Assembly (NCBI RefSeq): GCF_014204515.1
Contig: NZ_JACHLI010000027.1
Coordinates: forward strand, 45,308-109,307
DNA from: Pseudomonas nitroreducens
GTDB lineage: Bacteria; Pseudomonadota; Gammaproteobacteria; Pseudomonadales; Pseudomonadaceae
Direction: 5' to 3'
DNA length: 64,000 nucleotides
Position numbers and translations under genes: made by a program
In this document: piece by piece, positions 30,874 through 38,878 of the stretch
Numbering within the stretch: the stretch's first letter is position 1
How the letters are laid out: every line of letters starts with the position of its first letter
The notes under the pieces: generated by a model
Database searches by the model: none
Told to the model about the DNA's origin: nothing
Seen by the model: only the letters and a program-made list of their open reading frames with translations

Positions 30874-32535
30874 ATGCAAACCGTTTACACCGTGCTCATC
30901 CTGTTGCTGGTGGTGGGAGGAACCCGCCTCGCCGCGCAACTGATCCCGCTGCCCCTGCCGCTGATCCAGATCGCCGCCGGTGCCGCGCTGGCCTGGCCGA
31001 GCCTGGGGCTGCACGTGGGCCTGGACCCCGAGCTGTTCATGTTCCTGTTCATCCCGCCGCTGCTGTTCGCCGATGGCTGGCGCATGCCCAAGGGCGAGTT
31101 CTGGAAGATGCGCTGGCCGATCCTCACCCTGGCCTTCGCCCTGGTGCTGTTCACCGTGGTCGGCGGCGGTGTCTTCATCCATCTGCTGATCCCGGAGATT
31201 CCCTGGGCCGCGGCCTTCGCCCTGGCGGCGGTGCTGTCGCCCACCGATGCCCTGGCGGTCTCGGCCATCGCCCAGGACCGCCTGCCTCGGCGTCTGATGC
31301 ACGTGCTGCAGGGCGAGGCGCTGATGAACGACGCGTCGGGCCTGGTGGCCTTCAAGTTCGCCATCGCCGCGGCCCTGACCGGTACCTTCTCGCTGATGGA
31401 CGCCAGCCTGAACTTCCTGCTGGTGGCCATCGGCGGCCTGGCCAGTGGCGTGTTCCTCAGCTGGCTGCTCGGGCGCATCCGCGCCTGGATGATCCGCCGT
31501 GGCTGGGACGACCCGGCCACCCACGTGGTGCTGATGCTGCTGTTGCCCTTCGCCTGCTACATGATCGCCGAGGAGCTGGGCGTTTCCGGCATCCTCGCGG
31601 CGGTGGCGGCGGGCATGATGCAGAGCTGGGTCGACCTGCTGCCCCGGCAGACCAACACCCGCCTGCTCAACCGCAGCGTGTGGTCGATGCTGGAGTTCAC
31701 CTTCAACGGCGTGGTGTTCCTGCTGCTGGGGCTGCAGTTGCCGGACATCCTCAAGTCCGTCGCGCACCACGCCGACGATGTGATGTGGCGCTCGTCGCTG
31801 CTGCTGTTCTACGTGCTGGCGGTCTACGCCGTGCTGCTGTTGCTGCGTTTTGGCTGGGTCTGGTGCTACTGGAAGGTGTCCGTGCGCTTCGAGCAGTGGT
31901 GGGGCATCGAACTGGGCGGCAAGCCGGGCGAGCCGGTGCTGCGGCTGTCGGCGATCTCGGCGCTGAGCGGGGTGCGCGGGGCGGTCACGCTGGCCGGTGT
32001 GCTCTCGGTGCCCTTGCTGCTGCTCGATGGCTCGGCCTTCCCGCAGCGCGACCTGATCATTTTCATTGCCACCGGGGTGATCCTGGTGTCGCTGATCGCC
32101 GCCACCATCGGCCTGCCGATCCTCCTGCGCGGGCTGCCGGCGGCCAGCAACGACCAGCGCGAGCGGGAAGTGCAGTCGGTCTGGCGCAAGACCGCGGCGG
32201 CGGCCATCCACCTGCTGGAAAGCGAGGAACTGCCGACCCGTGACGGCGCCGATGCCGACGAAACCGCGCGGCTGGCGGAGGTGAAGGCGCGGCTGATGGC
32301 CGAGTACCGCCATGAGCTGGACCCGGCGCCGGACACCCAGGAAGCCCGCGAACGTGCGCGCAGCCTGGAGCTGGCCGATCAGGCCCTGCGGATCAAGGCG
32401 CTGCGGGCGCAGCGGCTGGAGCTGTACCGCATGCGCCGGGAGCACGAGATCGACGACGAGACCATGCGCGAGGTGCTCGGTGAGCTGGACAGCCAGGAAG
32501 CCTGGGTGACCAGCAAGGCGGGAAGGTGGGTTTAG
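30874..32535 (+). CDS. CPA1-family Na+/H+ antiporter (YjcE/NhaP-like)
   Basis: The 553-residue membrane transporter has about twelve helices: MQTVYTVLILLLVVGGTRLAAQL, FMFLFIPPLLFADGW, ALAAVLSPTDALAVSAI (conserved S/TD in the ion path), LQGEALMNDASGLVAFKFA (ND motif) and SALSGVRGAVTLAGVL (GxRGAV). A ~130-residue charged cytoplasmic tail (ERARSLELADQALRIKALRAQRLELYRMRREH) is probably a coiled coil. ATG 30874 has GGGAG 7-10 bp upstream; ATG 30847 is possible. It is divergent from yffB with a 171-bp gap. Confidence 0.9.
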   Translation: MQTVYTVLILLLVVGGTRLAAQLIPLPLPLIQIAAGAALAWPSLGLHVGLDPELFMFLFIPPLLFADGWRMPKGEFWKMRWPILTLAFALVLFTVVGGGVFIHLLIPEIPWAAAFALAAVLSPTDALAVSAIAQDRLPRRLMHVLQGEALMNDASGLVAFKFAIAAALTGTFSLMDASLNFLLVAIGGLASGVFLSWLLGRIRAWMIRRGWDDPATHVVLMLLLPFACYMIAEELGVSGILAAVAAGMMQSWVDLLPRQTNTRLLNRSVWSMLEFTFNGVVFLLLGLQLPDILKSVAHHADDVMWRSSLLLFYVLAVYAVLLLLRFGWVWCYWKVSVRFEQWWGIELGGKPGEPVLRLSAISALSGVRGAVTLAGVLSVPLLLLDGSAFPQRDLIIFIATGVILVSLIAATIGLPILLRGLPAASNDQREREVQSVWRKTAAAAIHLLESEELPTRDGADADETARLAEVKARLMAEYRHELDPAPDTQEARERARSLELADQALRIKALRAQRLELYRMRREHEIDDETMREVLGELDSQEAWVTSKAGRWV

Positions 32536-32583
32536 GGCGGCGGCAGGCTGCAGGCTGCAGGCAAAAGCACGAAACTGCTCTTC

Positions 32584-32650
32584 GCCTGAAGCCTGAAGCC
32601 TGAAGCCTGAAGCCTGAAGCCTGAAGCCTGAAGCCTGAAGCCTGAAGCCT
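32584..32650. repeat. 7-bp tandem repeat, nine copies of GCCTGAA
   Basis: Nine perfect consecutive GCCTGAA units run from 32584 to 32646, followed by a partial GCCT. Related words (GCAGGCT twice) lie at 32543-32561. It sits between the convergent antiporter and dapC genes. The perfect units suggest a slippage-prone array. Confidence 0.95.
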
Positions 32651-32655
32651 AGGAT

Positions 32656-32733
32656 CGTAGGGCGAATAACCTGGAACAGGTTATCCGCCGCAACCTGCGT
32701 GGCGGATAACGCTGGCGCGTTATGCGCCCTACG
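32656..32733. repeat. 78-bp palindromic repeat, copy A
   Basis: It begins CGTAGGGCGAATAACC and ends GCGCGTTATGCGCCCTACG, with inner arms TTATCCGCC and GGCGGATAA. The copy at 63783-63860 has the same length and the same sequence except for the central ~10 bases (CAACCTGCGT here). It belongs to the dispersed hairpin elements of Pseudomonas spacers. Confidence 0.85.
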
Positions 32734-32744
32734 AACGCGGATGC

Positions 32745-33941
32745 TTACAGGCTCTGCACGTACTGCTTGATGCGCTCGGCCGCTGCCACGCATTCCGCCA
32801 GCGGAGCCACCAGCGCCATGCGCACGCGGTTGGCGCCGGGATTGTCGCCGTTCACTTCGCGGGACAGGTAGGAGCCCGGTACCACGGTGACGTGCTGCTG
32901 GTCGAACAGGCCGCGGCAGAACTCGGTGTCGTCGATCGGGGTCTTCGCCCACAGGTAGAAGCTGCCGTCCGGGCGCTGTACGTCGAGCACGCCGCCGAGG
33001 ATGTCCAGCACGGCGTCGAACTTCTCGCGGTACAGGTCGCGGTTGGCGCGCACGTGGTCCTCGTCCTTCCAGGCCGCGACGCTGGCCAGTTGGGTCTGCA
33101 CCGGCATGGCGCAACCGTGGTAGGTGCGGTAGAGGAGGAATTTCTTCAGCACCTCGGCGTCACCGGCGACGAAGCCCGAGCGCAGGCCCGGCAGGTTGGA
33201 GCGCTTGGACAGGCTGTGGAACACCACGCAGCGCGCAAAATCCGAACGGCCCAGTTCGGCGCAGGCGGTCAGCAGGCCGGCCGGCGGGTTCTGTTCGTCG
33301 AAGTACAACTCGCTGTAGCACTCGTCGGCGGCGATCACGAAGTCGTGCTCGTCAGCCAGGGCGATGAGTTTCTTCAGGGTTTCCAGCGGGACCAGCGCGC
33401 CGGTGGGGTTGCCCGGCGAGCAGAGGAAGAGGATCTGGCAGCGCGCCCAGACGTCCGCCGGTACGGCGTCGAAGTCCGGGTTGAAGCCGTTGTCTTCCAG
33501 GCAGGGCAGGTAGTGCGGCTCGGCGCCGGCCAGCAGGGCCGCGCCTTCGTAGATCTGGTAGAACGGGTTCGGGCTGATCACCAGGCCCTTGGCATTGCGG
33601 TCGACCACGGTCTGGGTGAAGGCGAACAGCGCTTCACGGGTACCGTTGACCGGCAGCACGTGGCGCGCGGCGTCCAGCCAGCCGGCCGGCACCTGGAAGC
33701 GGCGCTCGCACCAGGCGGCGATGGCTTCGCGCAGGGCCGGGATGCCCAGGGTGGTCGGGTAGACGGCCAACTGGTCGAGGCTGTCGGCCAGGGCCTTGGC
33801 GACGAACTCCGGCGAGCGGTGCTTAGGCTCGCCGATGGACAGCGCGATGGGCTTCAGGCCCGCAGGCGGCTGGGCGCCGGCCAGCAGGGCGCGGAGCTTC
33901 TCGAAGGGGTAGGGCTGGAGCGAGTCGAGGGCAGGATTCAT
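32745..33941 (-). CDS. dapC: Succinyldiaminopimelate transaminase
   Basis: The 398-residue class I/II PLP aminotransferase converts N-succinyl-2-amino-6-ketopimelate to N-succinyl-DAP. Motifs are LSIGEPKHRSPEFV, VYPTTLGIPALREAIAAWCERRF, VLPVNGTREALFAF, LFLCSPGNPTGALV, VIAADECYSELYF (PLP Asp and Tyr), the PLP lysine in VFHSLSKRSNLPGLRSGFVAG and the C-terminal substrate Arg in GANRVRMALV. ATG 33941 (MNPALDS) is preferred; the frame opens with TTG at 33947. It lies 18 bp after glnD, as in P. aeruginosa (glnD-dapC). Confidence 0.93.
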   Translation of the reverse strand: MNPALDSLQPYPFEKLRALLAGAQPPAGLKPIALSIGEPKHRSPEFVAKALADSLDQLAVYPTTLGIPALREAIAAWCERRFQVPAGWLDAARHVLPVNGTREALFAFTQTVVDRNAKGLVISPNPFYQIYEGAALLAGAEPHYLPCLEDNGFNPDFDAVPADVWARCQILFLCSPGNPTGALVPLETLKKLIALADEHDFVIAADECYSELYFDEQNPPAGLLTACAELGRSDFARCVVFHSLSKRSNLPGLRSGFVAGDAEVLKKFLLYRTYHGCAMPVQTQLASVAAWKDEDHVRANRDLYREKFDAVLDILGGVLDVQRPDGSFYLWAKTPIDDTEFCRGLFDQQHVTVVPGSYLSREVNGDNPGANRVRMALVAPLAECVAAAERIKQYVQSL

Positions 33942-33959
33942 GGGCAAGGCTCTTTCTTT

Positions 33960-36659
33960 CTAAATGCTGATTCGTACGGGCATGGATTGCTGGCCGCTGT
34001 CCGAGAGGATGTCCACCAGCGCGGTCTGGATGCGCTTGCACAGCTCCGGGTCGGACAGCGGCTGGTTGTGCGCGTCGGTGACGAAGAACACGTCTTCCAC
34101 GCGCTCGCCCAGGGTGGCGATCTTGGCGTTCTGCACCGACAGGTCGAAGTCCAGGAACAGCCCGCCGATGCGCGCCAGCAGGCCGGGACGGTCGGGGGCG
34201 GTGACTTCCAGCACGCTGACCTGGCGCGCCGCGTCGGTGGAGATGGTCACCTGCGGGGCGAAGGCGAAGTGCTTGAGCTGGCGCGGCACACGGCGCTGGA
34301 TGATGTTCGGGTAGTCGTCCGGGTCCTTCAGGGCGTTGACCAGGCCTTCACGGATTTCCTCGACGCGCGCCGGGTTGTTGCCGATCGAGCCGCCATCGGC
34401 GTCGAGCACGATGTAGGTGTCGAGGGTGAACAGGCTGGTGGAGGTGATGATCCGCGCGTCCTGAATGTTCAGGTTGAGCTGGTCCATCGCCGCCACGGTC
34501 ACGGCGAAGAAGTCGTGCTGGTCGCCGGCATAGATGAAGATCTGCGTGCCGCCTTCGAACTCGCGCTGGGCGGTTTCCTTGATCAGCACCAGCGGCGTGC
34601 CGTCGTCCGGGTGCTGGAGGATGGCTTCGGTGTGCCAGGCCACGTCGGCGGCGGTGTGGCGCAGGAAGTAGTCGTCGCCCAGCTGGCTCCAGAGCTGCTC
34701 GGCGTCGTCCTGGTCGATGCCGCCGCGTACCAGGATGTCGATGGCCGCGCTCTGCGTCTGGCGAATCTGCTCCTCGCGGTCCACCGGGTTCTCCAGGCCG
34801 CGGCGCAGGGCGCGCTTGGTCTCGGTGTAGAGCTGGCGCAGCAGGCTGGCGCGCCAGGAGTTCCACAGCGTCGGGTTGGTGGCGTTGATGTCGGCCACGG
34901 TGAGCACGTAGAGGTAGTCCAGGTAGGTCTGGTTGCCCATCAGCTGGGCGAAGTCGTAGATCACCTGCGGGTCGGACAGGTCCTTGCGCTGAGCCGTGGT
35001 GGACATGATCAGGTGGTTCTGCACCAGCCAGGACACCAGATTGGTGTCCCATGGCGGCAACTGGTGGCGCTGGCAGAAGTGCTCGGCGTCCACTGCGCCC
35101 AGTTCCGAGTGGTCGCCGCCACGGCCCTTGGCGATGTCGTGGTAGAGGCCGGCGATGTAGATCAGCTCCGGCTTGGGCAGGCGCTCCATGATCTTGCTGG
35201 CCAGCGGGTACTTCTCCGCCATGTCCGGACGGCGCAGTTTGCGCAGGTGCTTGATCAGGTTGAGGGTGTGGGCGTCCACGGTATAGATGTGGAACAGGTC
35301 GTGCTGCATCTGCCCGACGATCAGGCCGAACTCCGGCAGGTAGCGGCCAAGGATGCCGTAGCGGTTCATCCGCCGCAGGTTGCGGTGGATGCCTTCCTGG
35401 CACTTGAACAGCTCGATGAACAGGCTGGTGTTGCGGATGTCGTGGCGGAAGTCGTCGTCGATCAGGTGCCGGCTGTCGCGCAACAGGCGGATGGTGTCGG
35501 CGCGGACACCCTTGATCTCCGGGTGCTGGGCCAGCAGCACGAAGATTTCCAGCAGGGCGAACGGGGTGCGCTTGAAGACATTGGCGTGGGTGACTTCCAG
35601 GTAGCCGTCGCGCAGCTGGAAGCGGCTGTTGAGCGACTGGATCTGGCCGTTTTCGCCGGCGCGCAGGATCACTTCCTCGAAGTGCTGGGTGATCAGGTCG
35701 TTCAGCTCGGAGACGGCCATCACCACGCGGTAGTACTTCTGCATGAAGCGCTCGACCGCAAGCTTGGCGTCGTTGCCTTCGTAGCCGAGCATCTTGGCGA
35801 TGCTGCGCTGGTGGTCGAACAGCAGGCGGTCCTCGGCGCGGCCGGCGAGCATGTGCAGGGCGTAGCGGACCTTCCAGAGGAACTCCTGGCTGGAGGCCAG
35901 CACCGCGCATTCGCTCTCCACCAGGAAGCCTTCACGCACCAGGGCATGCAGGTTGAGGCTGCCGAAGTGGCGGCGGGCCACCCAGAGCAGCGTCTGGATG
36001 TCGCGCAGGCCGCCAGGCGAACCCTTGACGTTGGGTTCGAGGTTGTATTCGGTGTCGTTGTACTTGGTGTGGCGGTGGATCTGCTCCTTGCGCTTGGCCA
36101 GGTAGAACTGTCCGCTGGGCCACATCTGCTTCGCGCTGGTGGCTTCGAGCATGCGCTGGCGCAGGCTGTCCGGGCCGGAGATGGTCCGGCACTCCATCAG
36201 GTTGGTCACCACCGTGAGGTCGGCGCGCGCTTTCTCGGCGCATTCGGCCACCGAGCGCACGCTCTGGCCGACTTCCAGGCCGATATCCCAGAGCAGGGTG
36301 AGGAAGCCCTCGATGGGCTCGCGGAAGCTTTCCTGGTCCTCGCTGTCGAGCAGGATCAGCAGGTCGATGTCCGAGTGCGGGTGCAGTTCGCCGCGTCCGT
36401 AGCCGCCCACGGCAACCAGTGCGATGTCGGCGTCGTCGCCCCAGTCGAAGCGGGTCCAGGCCTGCTGCAGGATCTGGTCGACGAACCAGGCGCGATCCTC
36501 GATCAGCCGGCGGATGTCGCGGCCGCCGTTGAAGCGGGCGTCGAGCACCTCGTTGGCCTGACGAATGGCCTTCTTGAAGGCGGCGATGGGGCTGGATTTG
36601 AGGGCCAGTTCCGCCTGGAACTGCCCACGGTCGAACAATTCGGGATCCACCTGCGGCAT
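33960..36659 (-). CDS. glnD: PII uridylyltransferase / uridylyl-removing enzyme
   Basis: The 899-residue sensor of glutamine adds and removes UMP on PII (GlnB/GlnK). The nucleotidyltransferase domain is at residues ~70-240 with ALVAVGGYGRGELHPHSDIDLLILLD (GG...DxD catalytic), followed by the HD domain (IYIAGLYHDIAKGRGGDHSELG) that removes UMP, and two C-terminal ACT domains (EFEGGTQIFIYAGDQHDFFAV; VLEVTAPDRPGLLARIGGLF). ATG 36659 (MPQVDPELF) has AGGAAGG; the frame to 36821 adds unlikely residues. Expected length is ~900. The 270 bp between it and map contain a 59-bp hairpin repeat. Confidence 0.96.
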   Translation of the reverse strand: MPQVDPELFDRGQFQAELALKSSPIAAFKKAIRQANEVLDARFNGGRDIRRLIEDRAWFVDQILQQAWTRFDWGDDADIALVAVGGYGRGELHPHSDIDLLILLDSEDQESFREPIEGFLTLLWDIGLEVGQSVRSVAECAEKARADLTVVTNLMECRTISGPDSLRQRMLEATSAKQMWPSGQFYLAKRKEQIHRHTKYNDTEYNLEPNVKGSPGGLRDIQTLLWVARRHFGSLNLHALVREGFLVESECAVLASSQEFLWKVRYALHMLAGRAEDRLLFDHQRSIAKMLGYEGNDAKLAVERFMQKYYRVVMAVSELNDLITQHFEEVILRAGENGQIQSLNSRFQLRDGYLEVTHANVFKRTPFALLEIFVLLAQHPEIKGVRADTIRLLRDSRHLIDDDFRHDIRNTSLFIELFKCQEGIHRNLRRMNRYGILGRYLPEFGLIVGQMQHDLFHIYTVDAHTLNLIKHLRKLRRPDMAEKYPLASKIMERLPKPELIYIAGLYHDIAKGRGGDHSELGAVDAEHFCQRHQLPPWDTNLVSWLVQNHLIMSTTAQRKDLSDPQVIYDFAQLMGNQTYLDYLYVLTVADINATNPTLWNSWRASLLRQLYTETKRALRRGLENPVDREEQIRQTQSAAIDILVRGGIDQDDAEQLWSQLGDDYFLRHTAADVAWHTEAILQHPDDGTPLVLIKETAQREFEGGTQIFIYAGDQHDFFAVTVAAMDQLNLNIQDARIITSTSLFTLDTYIVLDADGGSIGNNPARVEEIREGLVNALKDPDDYPNIIQRRVPRQLKHFAFAPQVTISTDAARQVSVLEVTAPDRPGLLARIGGLFLDFDLSVQNAKIATLGERVEDVFFVTDAHNQPLSDPELCKRIQTALVDILSDSGQQSMPVRISI

Positions 36660-36830
36660 GGCGGCCTTCCTGATCAATGGCTTAGGGGAGGGCAGGGGCA
36701 AGAGGGCAATCGGGCCTGGGCGCATGGCGCCAGGCCCGATGGCGGTGCCGGGCCGGGATGTATGTTCTACCCAGCCGTCGGCGAGATTGCAAACCACACA
36801 AAATCTGCTGCGCGTCGGCATAACTGCGTT

Positions 36831-36889
36831 AAAAACAGGCGAGGACTGCTCATTTACAGCACGTAAACTTCGCGTCCTCGCCTGTTTTT
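36831..36889 (+). repeat. 59-bp hairpin element with variable arms, copy 2
   Basis: AAAAACAGGCGAGGAC and its exact complement GTCCTCGCCTGTTTTT (16 bp) flank a 27-base core containing TGCTCATTTAC and GCACGTAAACT. The core differs from copy 1 (20558-20616) at only two positions while the inner arm bases are unrelated. Further similarity continues outside: GCGTTAAAAAC before, TTTTTGCCT after. It lies between the map end and the glnD start. Confidence 0.88.
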
Positions 36890-36929
36890 GCCTTGTTCTG
36901 CTCTAGCTCGCAAGATTTTGAACAACCAT

Positions 36930-37712
36930 TCAGGCCGAGGTGCGCGGGAAGCTTTCGTCGTTGCGCAGGGTCAGGATCTCGTAGCCGTCGGCGGTGACCA
37001 GCACGGTGTGCTCCCACTGCGCGGACAGCTTGCGGTCCTTGGTGATGGCGGTCCAGCCGTCGCCCAGCAGGCGGGTTTCCGGGCGGCCCTGGTTGATCAT
37101 CGGCTCGATGGTGAAGATCATGCCTTCCTTGAGTTCCAGGCCGGTGCCGGTGCGGCCGTAGTGCAGCACCTGGGGCTCCTCGTGGAACACCTGGCCGATG
37201 CCATGGCCGCAGTACTCGCGCACCACGGAGAAGCCGTTCTTCTCGGCGTACTTCTGGATCACCTCGCCGATGTCGCCCAGGCGCGCGCCCGGCTTGACCA
37301 CGGCAATGCCCTTGTACATGCATTCCTGGGTGATCTGGCACAGGCGGTCAGCCCATTCCGGGGTCTTGCCGACCAGGAACATCTTGCTGGTATCGCCGTG
37401 GTAGCCGTCCTTGATCACGGTGACATCGATGTTGACGATATCGCCTTCCTTGAGCGGCTTGTCGTTGGGAATGCCGTGGCACACCACGTGGTTGATCGAG
37501 GTGCAGATGGACTTGGGGAAGCCCTTGTAGTTCAGCGGCGCCGGGATGGCCTTCTGCACGTTGACGATGTAGTCGTGGCAGATGCGGTCCAGTTCGTCGG
37601 TGGTGACGCCGGGCTTGACGTGTTCGCCGATCATTTCCAGCACTTCGGCGGCCAGACGGCCGGCGACGCGCATTTTCTCGATGTCTTCGGGCGTCTTGAT
37701 GGTGACGGTCAT
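36930..37712 (-). CDS. map: Type I methionine aminopeptidase
   Basis: The 260-residue pita-bread metalloprotease removes the initiator methionine from new proteins. Metal ligands are visible in IVNIDVTVIKDGYHGDTSKMF (two Asp), CGHGIGQVFHEEPQV (His), IFTIEPMI (Glu) and WEHTVLVT (Glu). Length and ICTSINHVVCHGIP are typical. It is divergent from rpsB across a 300-bp spacer, the usual Pseudomonas arrangement. Confidence 0.96.
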   Translation of the reverse strand: MTVTIKTPEDIEKMRVAGRLAAEVLEMIGEHVKPGVTTDELDRICHDYIVNVQKAIPAPLNYKGFPKSICTSINHVVCHGIPNDKPLKEGDIVNIDVTVIKDGYHGDTSKMFLVGKTPEWADRLCQITQECMYKGIAVVKPGARLGDIGEVIQKYAEKNGFSVVREYCGHGIGQVFHEEPQVLHYGRTGTGLELKEGMIFTIEPMINQGRPETRLLGDGWTAITKDRKLSAQWEHTVLVTADGYEILTLRNDESFPRTSA

Positions 37713-37763
37713 GCGACTTCTCTGTCAGGCGCTGCGTACGCGCGGGTAAATAAGAGGAATACG

Positions 37764-37801
37764 CAAGTCTATCAGACTTGGCGCCCTTCTATTAAGGGCG
37801 C
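37764..37801. promoter_or_regulatory. Two adjacent perfect inverted repeats in the map-rpsB spacer
   Basis: CAAGTCT-ATC-AGACTTG (37764-37780) is followed directly by GCGCCCTT-CTATT-AAGGGCGC (37781-37801). They lie 50-80 bp upstream of map and 40-75 bp upstream of the candidate rpsB -35. They could be operator-like sites or transcript hairpins of the map leader. No known binding-site name applies. Confidence 0.5.
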
Positions 37802-37840
37802 TACGGAGGGGCGCCAGGGTGTGCCGGGTGTCCGTGCGGG

Positions 37841-37869
37841 TTTTGTTCTGGGCGAGGTTGTGGTATAAA
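37841..37869 (+). promoter_or_regulatory. Candidate rpsB promoter
   Basis: TTTTGT, 17 bp, TATAAA, then a GC-rich discriminator (GCGCCCCGC) that is typical of stringently controlled ribosomal-protein promoters. The predicted leader is about 135 nt. The S2 operon leader of related bacteria carries an autoregulatory structure; the sequence 37930-38000 is GC-rich and could fold, but I cannot confirm it. Confidence 0.5.
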
Positions 37870-38012
37870 GCGCCCCGCTCCGGAGGCTACGGCCATTTCG
37901 GGGCATTAACCCACACATGCATCGACACGATGGCCTGGGTGCCTGGCGACACTGTCGCGGGGTTGGCCGTTGGGATGCATGGAGGCCTAACCCGACTTAT
38001 CGAGGAACTATC

Positions 38013-38753
38013 ATGTCCCAAGTCAATATGCGCGATATGCTGAAGGCCGGTGTGCACTTCGGCCACCAGACCCGTTACTGGAACCCGAAAATGGGCAAGT
38101 TCATTTTCGGCGCGCGTAACAAGATCCACATCATCAACCTCGAAAAAACCCTGCCGATGTTCAACGAGGCCCTGACCTTCGTTGAGCGCCTGGCCCAGGG
38201 CAAGAACAAGATCCTGTTCGTCGGCACCAAGCGTTCCGCCGGCAAGATCGTTCGCGAAGAAGCTGCCCGTTGCGGCATGCCGTACGTCGACCACCGTTGG
38301 CTGGGCGGCATGCTCACCAACTACAAGACCATCCGTCAGTCGATCAAGCGTCTGCGCGAGCTGGAAGTGCAGTCCCAGGACGGCACCTTCGCCAAACTGA
38401 CCAAGAAAGAAGCTCTGATGCGCTCCCGCGACCTGGAAAAGCTGGATCGCAGCCTGGGCGGCATCAAGGACATGGGCGGTCTGCCGGACGCTCTGTTCGT
38501 GATCGACGTTGACCACGAGCGCATTGCTATCACCGAAGCCAACAAGCTGGGCATCCCGGTCATCGGCATCGTCGATACCAACAGCAGCCCGGAAGGCGTT
38601 GACTATGTTATCCCGGGTAACGACGACGCCATTCGCGCCGTACAGCTGTACCTGGGCTCGATGGCTGAAGCCGTGCTGCGTGGCAAGAACGCCGGCGGCG
38701 TGACTGCTGACGAGTTCGTCGAAGAAGCACCGGCCGAATCCGCCGAAGGCTGA
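38013..38753 (+). CDS. rpsB: 30S ribosomal protein S2
   Basis: The 246-residue S2 has VNMRDMLKAGVHFGHQTRYWNPKM, YVDHRWLGGMLTNYKTI, GGIKDMGGLPDALFVID and IPVIGIVDTNSSPEGVDYVIPGNDDA. ATG 38013 (MSQVNM) follows CGAGGAA. The frame runs back to 37917 without coding support. First gene of the rpsB-tsf operon; a terminator-like hairpin follows it. Confidence 0.98.
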   Translation: MSQVNMRDMLKAGVHFGHQTRYWNPKMGKFIFGARNKIHIINLEKTLPMFNEALTFVERLAQGKNKILFVGTKRSAGKIVREEAARCGMPYVDHRWLGGMLTNYKTIRQSIKRLRELEVQSQDGTFAKLTKKEALMRSRDLEKLDRSLGGIKDMGGLPDALFVIDVDHERIAITEANKLGIPVIGIVDTNSSPEGVDYVIPGNDDAIRAVQLYLGSMAEAVLRGKNAGGVTADEFVEEAPAESAEG

Positions 38754-38787
38754 TTCCAGGACGTCCAGACGTCCTACGGTGAGCAGG

Positions 38788-38811
38788 AAGGGGGCTAGGC
38801 CCCCTTTTTGC
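38788..38811 (+). terminator. Intrinsic terminator/attenuator between rpsB and tsf
   Basis: AAGGGGGC, loop TAG, GCCCCCTT, then a T run is a classic intrinsic terminator placed 35 bp after the rpsB stop and 68 bp before tsf. Partial termination here would set the S2 to EF-Ts ratio, as in the E. coli rpsB-tsf operon. Confidence 0.8.
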
Positions 38812-38878
38812 CACCCTGAAGATTCCGCCCGGGTATCCGGGCGATCTGGTTTTGAGAACAACTCAAGAGGATTTCGAA

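Noticed and set aside
32584..32650. Possible CRISPR-like array
   Set aside because: Units are only 7 bp with no spacers; it is a simple tandem repeat and no cas genes are near.
32892..36866. Very long plus-strand frame opposite dapC and glnD
   Set aside because: Antisense shadow of GC-rich coding sequence; glnD and dapC have full motifs on the minus strand.
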